The translations under genes and the position numbers were made by a program. The notes under the pieces are model-generated. The model saw only the letters and a program-made list of their open reading frames with translations, was not told the origin of the DNA and did not search any database. DNA of 64,000 nt, from contig JAFEMH010000338.1 of the NCBI GenBank assembly GCA_022495995.1, positions 517,001 to 581,000 of the forward strand, read 5' to 3'. Below are positions 10,218 to 21,709 of the stretch, in pieces. Position 1 is the first letter of the stretch. Every line of letters starts with the position of its first letter. The stretch is from Adenophora triphylla var. japonica (lineage: Eukaryota; Streptophyta; Magnoliopsida; Asterales; Campanulaceae).

Positions 10218-11057
10218 TGATCGCGCAGGAAAGCGTGTGGGCTCAGTTCTTTGTGTCCAGCAATGAGTGAGCTAGCTTTGGATCTGCACAGCACAAGAAA
10301 CAAGGGTGAAACTGCGCCGGGGGTCTTCCGGCAAGCCCCTCCGGCGTGAGAGTAAGATGGTGGACTGGAAATGTGTAGATAATATGGTATGTGTGAGGGT
10401 ACGTAAAATGTGTAGTAGAATATTACCTCTGTCCATGTTGTTACTCTCTTATTTATAGTAGGAATAGTGATGTTAGGGTTTTTACCAGAGCCGTTGGATT
10501 GGATGGTCTCCAACCGTTAGATCAGCTCTGTCTTCTAGGCGTACACGTGTCACGCTGGGATTGGTCCGTCTATGTAAGGACACTGCAGCTTCTGACATTG
10601 ATAAGCAGCTTGCCTTATAAGGGAAAGTCAACCTGCACACCTTTTGTAGTTATTACTGATTGCATGATTGCACGTGTAACAAGGCACTGTAGCAGGTCTG
10701 ACATTATCCCAAAGTAGCTAATTAACCAAGCTTGTTGAGGAAGCTTAATAGAAGAGACGACCTGGAGCTGTATGTCCAGTTGGGTCGTCTCCTTGAGGTA
10801 TGATTCGACGAGAGAGAGTTAGTCGTTCAATGACGACGCCCACTCTTGGTGTATCGACGGGCTAGAAGTTAACCCCTTTCATTGATGGTACAATGGCTCG
10901 TCGCTTGGAGGGGCTTGGTCGCTCAGTGGCGACGACTGCCGACCAGTGTTGGACGGGCCACGACCCGAGGCTTTGATCTGATCCTTTGTGGTTGGTCCTT
11001 TGATGGGCCTATTGGGCCCCCAGGCTCGTAGGAAAGTATTTGGCTCGGCCCATCACA
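10218..11057 (-). repeat. 5' LTR of the gypsy element
   Basis: About 840 bp bounded on the minus strand by TGTGATGGGCC and CGCGATCA, i.e. TG...CA termini. It contains a TATA box (10450-10457) and is directly followed by the primer binding site. The partner LTR is not in the window. Confidence 0.82.
10450..10457 (-). promoter_or_regulatory. LTR TATA box of the gypsy element
   Basis: TATAAATA on the minus strand, 230 bp before the inner LTR end, the usual promoter position for an LTR. Confidence 0.55.
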
Positions 11058-11464
11058 GATTATTCCGTTCAATGGTAATGTTTTATCAAAGCTTAATTAT
11101 GTTGATTACTAAAAATAAAGTGAAATTCTTTCAAAATAAATAAAGAGAGATTATTTAAAGTATATGAGAAGCCTGAAATTTTATACGTACGACTACGAAC
11201 CCTCCCTCTGATTTGTGGATTTATGCTGTTGACTTTTAAGAAAAAAAAAATAGACAACCCACATATTCTCTAACATTTTTTTTCATTAGTTTATTTTTAT
11301 TTATTAAATTTAAAAAAAATAAAAAAATATGTGACATATACCCATCCATTTTCCACGATCAATAACTTTATTTTATCTATTGTCGGCAATGCCGTTAACG
11401 TAAGAGATGTGTCCTCTCCCTTTGTTCTTACTATATTTATTTTTTATCCGTCTAAAAATATGTA
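11058..11464. other. AT-rich intergenic stretch
   Basis: No coding or repeat signal recognised beyond A- and T-runs. It separates the gypsy LTR from a Stowaway MITE. Confidence 0.5.
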
Positions 11465-11798
11465 CTCCCTCCGTCCCAGTCCAATTGATACCAGATTTTT
11501 GGTCCAATTAATACCAAATTTTTGGACATACATATTAAGAAAAAGTAAGAGAGATAAAAAGTGAAAGAAAAGTACTGTGAGTATGAAAAATTAAATAGGA
11601 AAGAGAATGAGTGAGAGGAATAGTGATTTGATTGGTGTTGTGAGTGTAAAAATAAAATAGAAGAGAATGAGTGAAAAAAATAGTAAAGATTCCCTTCTAT
11701 TTTGGGCAGTATCAATTGCCTTCTATTTTGGACAATATCAATTGAACTGAGACGAATCAAAAAGAAAATAAGTATCAATTGGGCTAGGACGGAGGGAG
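11465..11798. mobile_element. Stowaway-type MITE (S1)
   Basis: Begins CTCCCTCCGTCCC and ends with the inverse (GGACGGAGGGAG), flanked by TA on both sides, the signature of Tc1/mariner-derived Stowaway MITEs. It lies about 330 bp downstream of the host gene stop codon. Open frames on it are chance. Confidence 0.88.
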
Positions 11799-12128
11799 TA
11801 TATCATTTTTAATAAAGAAACAGCGCTTTTGACAATTTATCATTGTACAAAAAATTGCAAGAACAACGGATCAACTAGGAAGATACTTGTATTGTTGTAC
11901 ATTTATATCGAAAATAAAGATTATCAAATTCAAGATGAAAATTGGCAAATAAAAAATGGTCTCACTCATTTACATATTATACGATATTTACAAATAGAGA
12001 AATATTGTAAAGAATCAAAATATATGTTGGGTTCACAAAAATCAGGTGAAAATGTCGAACCTCTCTATTCTCTCCAGATTATTGACTCGCCAGTTAATTG
12101 TGCTGGGAGGAAATAATTCACTTCTTCT
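11799..12128 (-). other. probable 3' UTR / downstream flank of host gene
   Basis: Non-coding AT-rich sequence immediately after the stop codon at 12129-12131 of the minus-strand gene. No clear single polyadenylation signal could be chosen. Confidence 0.4.
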
Positions 12129-15100
12129 CTACCAGTCTTCAAGCCATTCTGGAGTGTTGAGATCATCTTCCAAGTCTCCATATGTCGAAACTAAAGGAGC
12201 TAAGATTTCCTCCGGTCGACTTTCCAGATACTGATTTGCACGAGATATAATCTCCTGTGGAGCAGGACAGCTTTGATCCCTGATACCATCCCAACCAACG
12301 CCATTGAACCACGGATGACTTCTGACGGAGTCAGCACCTTGGCTTCCAAGTCTTTTGTCTTCATCAACTTCAAGCAACTGTGGGGAAATCCATGTTAACT
12401 TAAGGTACAGAACAGAAGCCACGGGATATAGAATATCTATGTTATGAAGTAGAAGGGTTAAATTCAGGGCCCACCCACCCTTTTGTAGCTATAACTGAAA
12501 ATGAAAAGTAGGAAGAAAAAGGGTGGGCACTGAAACTTGTCCAAACCTCGGGGGTGAGCACTTAATTTATTTAACCCTGAAGTAGAAATGCTACTCCCTC
12601 CGTCCCAAAATACTTGTTGTTTAAGGGGTTCAAATTTGTCCCAAAATACTTGTTGTTTTGCTATTACCTAGGAATATTTAGCATTGTTTACCAAATATAT
12701 CCTTATTTATGCTTATGGAGTTAGCATTGTAAAACATTTAATTACCTAGGTAATTGGATTATATTAAGGGTAATTTAGTCTATTTCATGTAATTACACTT
12801 CTTAACATGTGTGCACAAGCCTAAAACAACAAGTATTTTGAAACGGAAGGAGTAGAAGTAAAGACCTTGGTGATGAGATCCACGACTTCATGGCTGAAAG
12901 TTTCTGGAAGAGTTAATTGTCCTTTGGCAATCTTGGCAAACGTGTCAAGCTCACTTTCTCTCCACGACCCAAACGGCATTTCACCTTGTAACAGGAAGTA
13001 GATCAATACTCCTAACGCCCACCTGCGGTAAAAAGAGAAGGGAAACCAACATTCAAAAAGGGTAGAACAGTAAATAGCCCTAATGACATTAGAAAACACA
13101 CACACACACAGAGAGTCTATAAAGTGTATGCGAGTTTACCAGTCAGCAGCAAGACCATGGCCTTTCCCTTGAACTATTTCCGGAGCTAAAGAGTCTGCCA
13201 TCCCACATAACGTAAACGTTCTCTCCTCAGATAGTTTCTTTCCAAATCTAAAGTCCACTAGCTAGATTGCAGCAAGAAATAAATTTTCAATAATTGCTTT
13301 GATGGTTCTCATTATTCTCCATCATAAATTATACTCCGTATCAACCCAAGAAGAAAGTCAGAAACTATATCCATATCAAGGAAGGAAAAATAAAGAGATA
13401 TACTTCAATCATTCCACTTCCACATAGGTATCAACGTTTTAAACTCAAAAAAGTAATGAAGAAATTATTTTCCATAAACATCCTTAAGTTGAAGTGCTTA
13501 TATGCTTCTCTTTTGTTCATTGTTCAATATAATTAAGATATTTTAAGAACTTTATAAAAAATATATAGCTTTATTTTCAAATTGGACTTTGATTTGCACA
13601 TCCTGAAATAGGAAGTAGGACTCTTTGAGCGAAGCCGACTAAGTAAGCAAGTACTGTATAATAAGAGCACAAATTATCAAAGCATAACTAACGCCTACCT
13701 GTACATGTCCTGTCTGGCTGAACATTAGAACATCTGGAGAAACGCCTCTGTAGAGAATACCGTTCTGAACAAAAAATTAAAAAAAAAAAATTATGAGATG
13801 AAATGTTCATTACACTCTAAAAAAATTTATTTGTTTCTGGGAGCTATTTTAAGGGAATTACACCTTGTGCAGATCTTCCAAAGCCAAGACAACAGAAGCA
13901 GCACAGAACTTTGCGGATGGTTCATCGAGTGGGCTGTGGAGTACAGAAGCAATGGTACAAGAAATCCGAGTATTCAGAAGTAGGCCAGCGTGTGATTGGT
14001 CAGCACAAGAGCTCAGAATTTGTGGCACACAAGCTGAGTTGTTTATACTTTTCATTAAGTTCTTCTCCTTTAAAACCTGTTCTTCCTTGTTGAACTTTTT
14101 GATCTTCTGCTTTGAAAATCTTTTCAAGCTAAGCATGTGTTCTGATGAAAAATGCAATATCTGTCAAACATATGCAATGCGAAATATACTTCCATGTCTT
14201 AATTAACCAACCCCTGAACACCAGCCCCACCCTGAACCACAACAAGGGAACTACTTAAAATGGGTTCAAAATGTTTTGAAGGGAGGGAAAAAAAATAAAA
14301 ATAAATAAAAATCAGTTTCTTATGTGTAGACAGTTAGCAAACTACCCCCTCCGTCCCATAAAGATAGTACCACTTTTTTAGTGGTTAGTTTGATTGAACT
14401 TTGACTTAAGGTTTAGGAAAGGCTAATTATCCAAATGAAAATCTAAAAATGTTTTAGGTAGTACTTTTAATGGTTTATCAAATACAAGTTTTAGAATTTT
14501 ATTTAGATGATTAGTCTTTCCTAAATTATTAGATAAAGTTCAATCAAATCAACCACTAAAAAAGTGGGGCTTCTTTATGGGACGGAGGGAATATATGGTA
14601 AAGGGAGCTTCACCATTGCCTAATATTTTTCAAGCTAGATCATCTGAAGGCATTAGCTACGGGTTGTTTATAGTGATGCAGCTAGTGCAAACTATCATAC
14701 TCGTGTATTCTGCTCAAAGAGTCCACATATGAAAGTACAGATCTTTAGTGATGAAAAGTTTTCTTGAAATTAAATTTGTGGAACAAGTTTAAATATGGGA
14801 AGTCATAATGTTTACCGTATAGTAATTTAATTTTTCAAATATGACCCACTGAGTGGGATGTCCTAAGATAGAAAGTAGGACCTTTAGCTGAACCGAGGAA
14901 GTATTATTGCACACAGACAGAAACCAACCTGAACCTCTCAAAAGTACCAGCCCAATCTCACTGCAGTCGGTGGAATACAAACATGTTCTCCACTCCTACA
15001 CAAACAAAGCATTAAATAAATTCAAAAGTATTTTTTGCTTTGTGAACTCCAAGAGGACAAAAGTAAACGAATAATGGAGTTTGGTACCATATCAGAGAGC

Positions 15101-16114
15101 TGAACTCTTGAAAGCGATAAAGGATCGAAACTTCTCACAGATTCATAAGCAACTTCACCAGAGGAGTCCTTGGACCTTAACAATTTCAATCCACGGAATT
15201 AGGCATATTGCTCTAAGGTAAATATTAAAAAAAAAAATCTCAAAAAAATTATCTTTCTTAGAGGGAATTTTAGTAATTGCAGGAGCTAGAGTCCAAAGAT
15301 AATTGGCTTATTATAAAAGATACCATGGTATAATGAAGGATATACTAAAGAAATAACAAAACGTACATGTAATCATCTTGCGAAAGTTTTGCGATAGGGC
15401 CCACAACTGACTCAAACTTTTCTTTCGTTAAAACAGCACATACCACATCGCTTAAAGCAACGACACTTAAGGAGTCGATGCATTCACCAAGAAGAATCCA
15501 TTCTCCAAAATAGTTTCCCTCCGTCTTCTCTACTGAAAGCTCTGTACTGCTCTGTGTATGAGTTTTATCTTTCTTCTGATTTTCAGACATGAGGCTCAAG
15601 GCATTTTGACTTGTCACGTTTGAATCAAAAGTAATCCGAACTTTTCCCTTCTGGATAATGTACAGTCCTAGAAGACCATTTTTCTGCAAGCAAACATTAA
15701 TTTAGATGTAAAAATGGGAAGTTAGGGTTTATTTTCTTTCGGGTTGCAAGTTTACCTTATCAACTATGTTTTGCCCTTCTGAGAAGGAAACTTCAGAAAG
15801 AGCATCTGCAATATGACTCAGCTGTAATATAGTCAATCTCGAGAGAAGATCTACAGATCGAAGCAATTTCAATGACGACAAATTTGAAAACTCCGACATT
15901 AGAATGCCTCTGAAATCCTCTCTCCTTAAAGCCCAGAGAGTTCCATTAGTGACAGCACGAACAGAAGCTTGGAGGGGTTTATTATACCTGTAGTTCAATT
16001 TATATCAAACGAAATCATGAGTGATAACAATTTGATAAAAAATGAAGAAAAGATTTGGATTCCTGTCATTTTCCTTTACTAAAATATGAAAAAAAAAAAA
16101 AAATAAAATAAAAA

Positions 16115-16201
<87 letters not shown>

Positions 16202-19200
16202 TGTAGGGATTCTTACATTAGTGCAAGCTCACCAAAAGATGATAGCTTATCAGCTGTATACCGTTGTAAAACCCTTGGCACCTCTCCGTTAGTCTCTTCC
16301 TGTCAGTATAATGCTTTGTTAATCTCCAGTCTGATAAAGTTCACCTAAACAAACTTGATAACTTTAACTGACATTTGCTACTTCATAATGAGTAAAAATA
16401 TAACTAGCGAGTGTTAATAAGTACTCCCTTCGTCTCATGATAAATGCCACACTTTCCTTTTTTCCAAGAAAAAAAAAAACAATTTTCCTTTGACTCCTAA
16501 AGATAATCTAAAGTTGAATCTTTATCCGGAAACTCTCAATGACCAATATGGAAACATGTTCCCCTAGAATTATTTCCATGAAACAAATGAGCCTTAACAG
16601 TAGATTTAAACAGAAGATATCATAACCTGGGTTGCGAAGACCTCAAATTCACCACTTCCGACGACATAAAAACAATCGCCCTCCCCACCCTGCAAAATAT
16701 CATATTCATTACACTCTGCAGTCGTATTTTACAAACTAAAAGTGAGATCAACAAGAAAATATTGTCCTTTTGGCCTTTGTTTAATTAATCATGTTGACAA
16801 GTACAAACAGCTTGCATGTTAACATGTTATCATAGTTATTAAAGGCCCAAGGCGCACCAAGGCGCAAAAGGTGTGCCCGGAGCCTAGGCGCAAGGCTCAA
16901 GGCGGGCGCGCACCCGTGTGACGACGCAAATATGCCTTAAAATACTAAAAATATAGTATACATACAACATCAAGATGAGTAATAAATCAAATGCAAGTAG
17001 TAAATCAAACATACATTATAAGTCATAAAAGAAACAAGCACAAACATACGTTATATGTCATAAATGTATGTATACTATACTAAAAATATAGCATACATAC
17101 AACATCAAGTGATCAGGGAGATCGCCGGAGTTCTTCCCAGGTCGCCGGAGGTCGTCGCTGTTAGTTTGAAGGAGTTCCTAGTGATCGCTACTCTTATACA
17201 GAGTTATGACACGTGTACGTGAGAGAGTCGTGGTAGAGAAGAGTATTAGTCGCGTATTAGGTTTAATTACGATTTAATTGTTGGTCAATTATTGTGCCCG
17301 GAGCCTAGGCGCACACCATCAAGGCTCGCGCTTCAGCCCTAGGTGCGCCTAATCCCTCGCCTATGAAACAGCGCCTCGCCTAGCACAATCCAGGCTCCAA
17401 AGTTGAGCCTCTATGCGCCCGGAGCCTAGGCGCGCGCCTAGGCGCGCTTTTAATAACTATGCATGTTATTTTACTGATAATGAGCTATTTTTCTCTTTTC
17501 CGATTAACATCAGCAGCCTTGCCTTAACATCATTTACTAATGCTCATGAATCATTACGCCAAACATGTGTTCTAAGAAGATATATAAACACATTGGTGAA
17601 ACTAGAATTATCATTCACCAGCATTCTTTGCCTTTTCTCTCTTCTTCGTTGTAAATTGGACACATGTTTTCTTAGTGAGTATCAGTTTTTGACCTGTTAA
17701 ACAGGTCATCTGACAAATAATCCACGGGAATATAGTTAGAATCCAAACTTATGATTTTCATCAAGGAAGAAGCATACACACATCGGTGACCCCAGTAAAT
17801 TGGTAACTGTAACCACCACAGTTGTAGCTGTTCCCAGTTCAGACAATTTCCCTAAATAGAATTCTTTGAGAAATGCCCTCAGACACTAAAGAAAGACTCT
17901 TCGTACTAAATGTTGGGGTGCAACCCAAAGTCCCACATCGACAATTGAGGAAATAATTGTCAGGTATATAAGAGAACCCACCCACTTCATTAGAATGAGG
18001 CCTTTTGGGGGGTTACCCAAAAACAAACCCGTGCGTGTTGGGCCCATAGGGGACAATATCATACTAAGGTGGAGAGTGGTGGTGGTGATCGCGGTCCCAT
18101 CAAATGGTATCAGAGCCATGGTTCAGATGGGTCCGACCACGTGGACTGTGTGTGGGATTTCCCTTGTGTGACATTGCGAATGGAGTCTTGCAATCGAAAG
18201 GTGGCTTGATGGTAGTTATCAGGCAAAGCGACCCGCGGACCATAGCGGCAGTTGGTACAAGCTTTCGCTGAATATGGACCAAAGGAGACACTGCGGGCCA
18301 ATAGCTGTGTGGTCCTTGGTTTGAGGGGAGGATTGTTGGGGTGCAACCCAAAGTCCCACATCGGCAATTGAGGAAATAATTGTCAGGTATATAAGAGCAC
18401 CCACCCACTTCATTAGTATGAGACCTTTTGGGGGTTACCAAAAAACAAATCCGTGCGGTCATCGCGGTCCCATCACTAAATTACTAGGAAATAGCCTTAT
18501 ATTCACCTGTGTGCTCATTATCTAGAGAGAGCAAACGATGCAGCCACACTGAAGTAGCACAAACAAAAGAACTACACATAGTTATATCAGCTATTGCATC
18601 AACAAGTGGTAAATTTCATTGTCATTTTCATTGAATATTTTTAGCACCACCCAAGTATTTAAGACATGATGCCGACTTTCCGAGTAAACTAATTAGATGA
18701 AAACATTTCCTTCAGATGAAAAAGAATGTTCAAGTCTCACTAGTGGCATAAATGGCTATCTTATTACTCAATGATAAAAGGTGAAAGTAATATGTAAAGA
18801 GCTTAACCTGTTTGACCACCGTGGCCCCTGGTTGAACCTCAAGTCTTTGCATGCAATCCAGCAAAACTTGACACTGAGAATCAGTAAGTTTTCTAAAAAG
18901 AAAATGGTCATGCAAGGCTCGCTCAATTTGTGCCTGCAAAATATGAGATAACAATGCTAACCATCCAGCATAGTTGAGTTGAAAGACATACGAATAATCA
19001 AAGAAAGTAAGTTTACTTCTTCTTCCCAGGTTTTCCTATGGCCGGGAGATGGAGGGACCCACACTTGCCCATTCTCTAGAGAACTTTCAATAGCTCGGAG
19101 ACGGGTCCGTGATATATCAGTCCTTACACGCTGATTCCTAGCATGCCAGCCCATTGTTGAAGGAGACTCTGATCCTGAAAACTCTATAACCTGAGGTACA

Positions 19201-20700
19201 GGGGGTCTTAAACCAGCACCTGAAATTGCTGAATGCCCAACAGTGGCCTAGCACAGGAGACGGGATGTTAGTAAAATCAGATAATCTAAAGAAATCAAAC
19301 ACAATGGCATGAACATGGTACGAAAGTAATGATTATTGAATTGAGAAAAATGAGCTTTTTACCCCAGTTACTCCATTTATATGCACAACTATCACAGTTA
19401 TATCATCTGTTCGAGTTTCAAATTGCAACCACAGTCGATAAGATTCAGCAACGATTGCAGCACAAGCATCACGAGGATCCTTAAATTTTGCAACCTGAAA
19501 GATCAAAATCACAAGTCCACATATATAAAAACTCTTGTTTGGGAATACTGAAATTGAATGAAGCTGAGGGTCCCGCTTAAATCCTAAGAACCAATATGTT
19601 AGCATAAGCATCAAAAGCCAACCCCTCTGTATGTCTAAAAATGGGAAACCAAGAATTGAATACCTTACCATGTCAACCACTGCTTGGCTAGAAAGGAACT
19701 CAAACACTCCGTCGCTGGCAATCACAAAAAAGGGGTTGTCTGGCGTGAGCTCAAAAACAACAATTTCGGGGTTTGCAACAACCCCAATAGTCTCGGCAAC
19801 AGAATCACCTATACTTCTTGTAAACGCCGTACCAGGATACATGCCATTTGGGACCCACAGTCTTGGAGGATCACCATCATCGGCTTCTTCAGTTCCCCAA
19901 CATTGCACGTCGGGATTTTTTAGCCCTTCGATCTGATCCAGAGTAAGGACTCTAGCCCCACAAAGTTTAACTCTTTCAAGTTCATCTTCCCGGAACGGGG
20001 TTTGATCTATGGACAAGTCAACAGCCACAACATCTTTCCCTCTCCTCTCAGCTATAACAGCTCTCGAATCGCCTGAATTGGCAACATAAAGTGTCTTACC
20101 CCTGACCAATACAGTAATTGCAGTAGTGCCACTCATACTATCGTCCAAAACATCAGCATGCAACTGAGAGTTTGTCGTTAAAAAGGCGGAATGACATGCC
20201 TCAATAGCATCTACATGAAGCTGATTATTCCTAAGCAGATTCTCACACAACTTCCTCTTCACAAACTGAGAACATTGAGCTCCATTTTCTCCATGCCCAT
20301 CAAAAACCCCAAAGAAATGGTCATCAGGATTCGTCCCAAACGGAGTATGTATGCAAAAACTATCTTGATTGGCTTTATCAAGAGCATCAGGGTAATATCC
20401 TCTCTGAGACAAATACGAATACTTCAACTCATAATTACCCGATGGAACCTTAACAGTCCTAGAGCCATCAGCAGGTAAAAACTGCGAAGAAACCCTCCTT
20501 AGCCTACTTATACCAACTTCATGATCCCTGTTGGAGTTAAGTTGATTCAACCGATCTCCATTTTCTCCTTCTTCACCATCCGAACTCTTGGGCGAAAATA
20601 CAGCAATCTCATTTGTTTTCACATTATCGAATTCTTTCACCTTAGCATTTCTAGGTGCACATAAATCACCAATACAATCCTTTGAATAAGCACAACCCAT
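12129..20700 (-). CDS. PP2C phosphatase-cyclic nucleotide-binding-kinase fusion protein (At2g20050 type)
   Basis: Fifteen coding exons (minus strand): 20700-19669, 19494-19363, 19247-19017, 18933-18808, 16689-16627, 16299-16217, 15987-15756, 15683-15367, 15175-15088, 14995-14935, 14141-13864, 13764-13699, 13261-13140, 13022-12866, 12377-12129. All introns are GT-AG, and the joined frame is open for 1,078 residues, close to the roughly 1,090 of the Arabidopsis protein. The start is MGCAYS: Gly2 and Cys3 suggest N-myristoylation and palmitoylation, so membrane attachment. An in-frame ATG 93 bp upstream was not chosen because it removes this motif. Residues about 95-388 form PP2C with metal-binding DGH (134-136), SGDSRAV, SDGVFEF and TDDITVIVV. 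Two cyclic-nucleotide-binding folds lie at about 475-640 and 640-735 (FGELALM, YFGEWILL). A kinase-like domain lies at about 768-1060 (LSLKRF, LAPEIV, GSWRESELDTFAKIAKGQL). HRD reads YRG and DFG reads DFR, so kinase activity is doubtful from sequence. The rice homologue has been reported as a dual PKG/PP2C in gibberellin and salt signalling. Confidence 0.95.
12594..12852. mobile_element. Stowaway-type MITE (S2) in the last intron
   Basis: CTCCCTCCGTCCC at the left, an inverse copy with two changes at the right, and TA on both sides. It lies in intron 14 and ends only 13 bp from the exon 14 border at 12866, so it sits just inside the 5' splice site. Confidence 0.85.
14345..14591. mobile_element. 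Stowaway-type MITE (S3) in intron 10
   Basis: Begins CCCCCTCCGTCCC and ends GGGACGGAGGGAA with TA flanks. Inner arms ACTTTTTTAGTGG and CCACTAAAAAAGTG are also inverted, so the whole element can fold into a long hairpin. Confidence 0.85.
16087..16199. repeat. poly-A tract followed by (AT)n microsatellite
   Basis: About 35 bp of A-rich sequence, then about 77 bp of pure AT repeat. It lies in intron 6 of the host gene, ending about 18 bp from the exon 6 donor site. Such arrays vary strongly in length between individuals. Confidence 0.97.
16424..16520. mobile_element. single Stowaway end (S4), partial
   Basis: CTCCCTTCGTCTC preceded by TA, in intron 5. No matching right end was found, so this is a truncated or very degraded MITE; the right limit is a guess. 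Confidence 0.45.
16831..17461. mobile_element. hAT-like MITE in intron 4
   Basis: Terminal inverted repeats CATAGTTATTAAA / TTTAATAACTATG bound 631 bp, and the 8-bp sequence CATGTTAT is repeated exactly on both sides (16823-16830 and 17462-17469). Eight-bp duplications are typical of hAT transposition. Both arms are unusually GC-rich, with many GCGCC and CCTAGGCGC words; the centre carries a 25-30 bp direct repeat (about 16946-16975 and 17080-17109). No transposase is present. Confidence 0.88.
17911..18475 (+). mobile_element. TRIM (miniature LTR retrotransposon) in intron 4
   Basis: Two direct terminal repeats, both TGTTGGGGTGC...CCCATCA: 17911-18102 (192 bp) and 18334-18475 (142 bp, missing about 50 bp internally). 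A perfect primer binding site TGGTATCAGAGC lies at 18105-18116 and a purine tract TTGAGGGGAGGAT directly precedes the right repeat. The target duplication CTAAA is exact (17906-17910, 18476-18480). The 231-bp interior codes for nothing. This fits a TRIM, a non-coding retroelement moved by others. It is antisense to the host gene. Confidence 0.93.
18105..18116 (+). promoter_or_regulatory. TRIM primer binding site
   Basis: TGGTATCAGAGC, complementary to initiator tRNA-Met, two bases inside the left terminal repeat. Confidence 0.9.
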
Positions 20701-21290
20701 TACACCTAACAAGAAACTAATACAAACCCAGATTCTAGTATTGCCAAAACACTCATCAGCACAAATTCGAAACCCAAATCCCCAACTACTCAACTAATTC
20801 CACTCCCCAATTCAAGAACTTAACAACAATTATCCCACTAGAGCATAAATTAACTTGTGGGTTGTTCCTAAATGCGATTCCAAATCTGAAAGAATATTAA
20901 AGGAAAGGAAAACAAAAGAATTTCATCAGATTCCATCCACTCATTATCTGCTGACATCACAAAGAATTTCAAAATAAATCAGTCATAATCAAAATTAGAG
21001 AATAATTACCAAAAAAGATCTTCAATAAAGCACATACTACATAATTACACTAATGATCTTACTAATTAAACAATACAATAGTGAAATATAACCCAAAACA
21101 AACTGATTTCAATAGAAATTGGGAAATGAATGCTGAAGAGCGTACTTGATACAGCAACTCTGAACACTACTGAATCAGGATGAGCTCAAAGGAAAAACAG
21201 AACTGTATTGTTCATCCAATTGGGTTGATCGGAGGGAGAGAGTGTGTGTGTGTACTGTGTCTAAAGAGGCGTAATGAGAGGGATGAGTGC
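20701..21290 (-). promoter_or_regulatory. 5' leader, leader intron and promoter of host gene
   Basis: A plausible leader intron runs from a donor at 21145 (CAA|GTACGC) to an acceptor at 20886 (TTTCAG|ATTTGG), giving leader exons of roughly 21146-21290 and 20701-20885. The upstream leader carries a GA/GT-rich stretch at about 21235-21256, common near plant transcription starts. No convincing TATA box was found. Inferred from splice motifs only. Confidence 0.45.
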
Positions 21291-21709
21291 ATGTGTGGAG
21301 GAACAAAGGCTGAGCTTTTTTTTTTTTGAGGGGTGGGGACTGTGAGTTAGCTGTTACGCGCTTTTATCTACACGCGCCGCCATTAAAAAAATTTATGACG
21401 GAGACGGACGGAGAACCAATCAAAAAAGTACATGAATGTACAGACTTTTTGTGAAAATGATTATCTTTTTCTTATCTGCTTAGGAAATATAGGGATTATT
21501 CCCTCTACTTTTTGTTAAGAAAATTGAAAATAAGTTTAGGGATCTTCTTTTTTATGATGACCACACAAAAGTTTTATATTTAAAATCCTTTTACAAATTT
21601 GGCATGACTAAATTAATCCATATTGCTCTCTTCCTCCCAATTTAATGTTTCTGATTTGATTTTATACAGAAATTTTAAAAAAAAATGTTGTAAATATATA
21701 AAATAGGAG
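21291..21709. other. upstream flank of host gene
   Basis: AT-rich sequence between the host gene leader and the Mutator-like element, with a 12-14 bp A/T run near 21318. No gene seen. The MULE at 21710 lies within about 450 bp of the presumed start of transcription. Confidence 0.4.

Larger units (their letters stand above)
5904..11057 (-). mobile_element. Ty3/gypsy LTR retrotransposon, 5' two thirds
   Basis: On the minus strand: 5' LTR (10218-11057), primer binding site (10199-10214), gag, protease, RT, RNase H. The sequence stops about 30 codons after the RNase H motifs, so integrase and the 3' LTR are missing. The breakpoint coincides with the outer edge of the copia LTR, which fits a copia insertion into the gypsy pol gene; the missing half should then lie left of the window. 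Coding regions are long and only lightly damaged. Confidence 0.9.

Noticed and set aside
11452..11778. Open frame on the minus strand, Phe/Ser-rich
   Set aside because: It lies entirely within a Stowaway MITE and owes its length to AT-rich low-complexity sequence; no start context or domain.
13798..14206. Plus-strand frames opposite exon 11
   Set aside because: Antisense shadow of a well-supported coding exon.
16122..16199. (AT)n run as an origin or matrix attachment site
   Set aside because: Simple repeat inside an intron; nothing else supports such a role.
17413..17700. Open frame in host intron 4
   Set aside because: It begins in the arm of the hAT-like MITE and runs through intron sequence; no domain.
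17886..18462. Overlapping minus-strand frames in intron 4
   Set aside because: They are shadows of the two TRIM terminal repeats; the repeated peptide is due to the repeat DNA.
20701..20793. Upstream in-frame ATG of the PP2C fusion gene
   Set aside because: It would add 31 residues and bury the MGCAYS acylation motif that the family keeps at its N-terminus.
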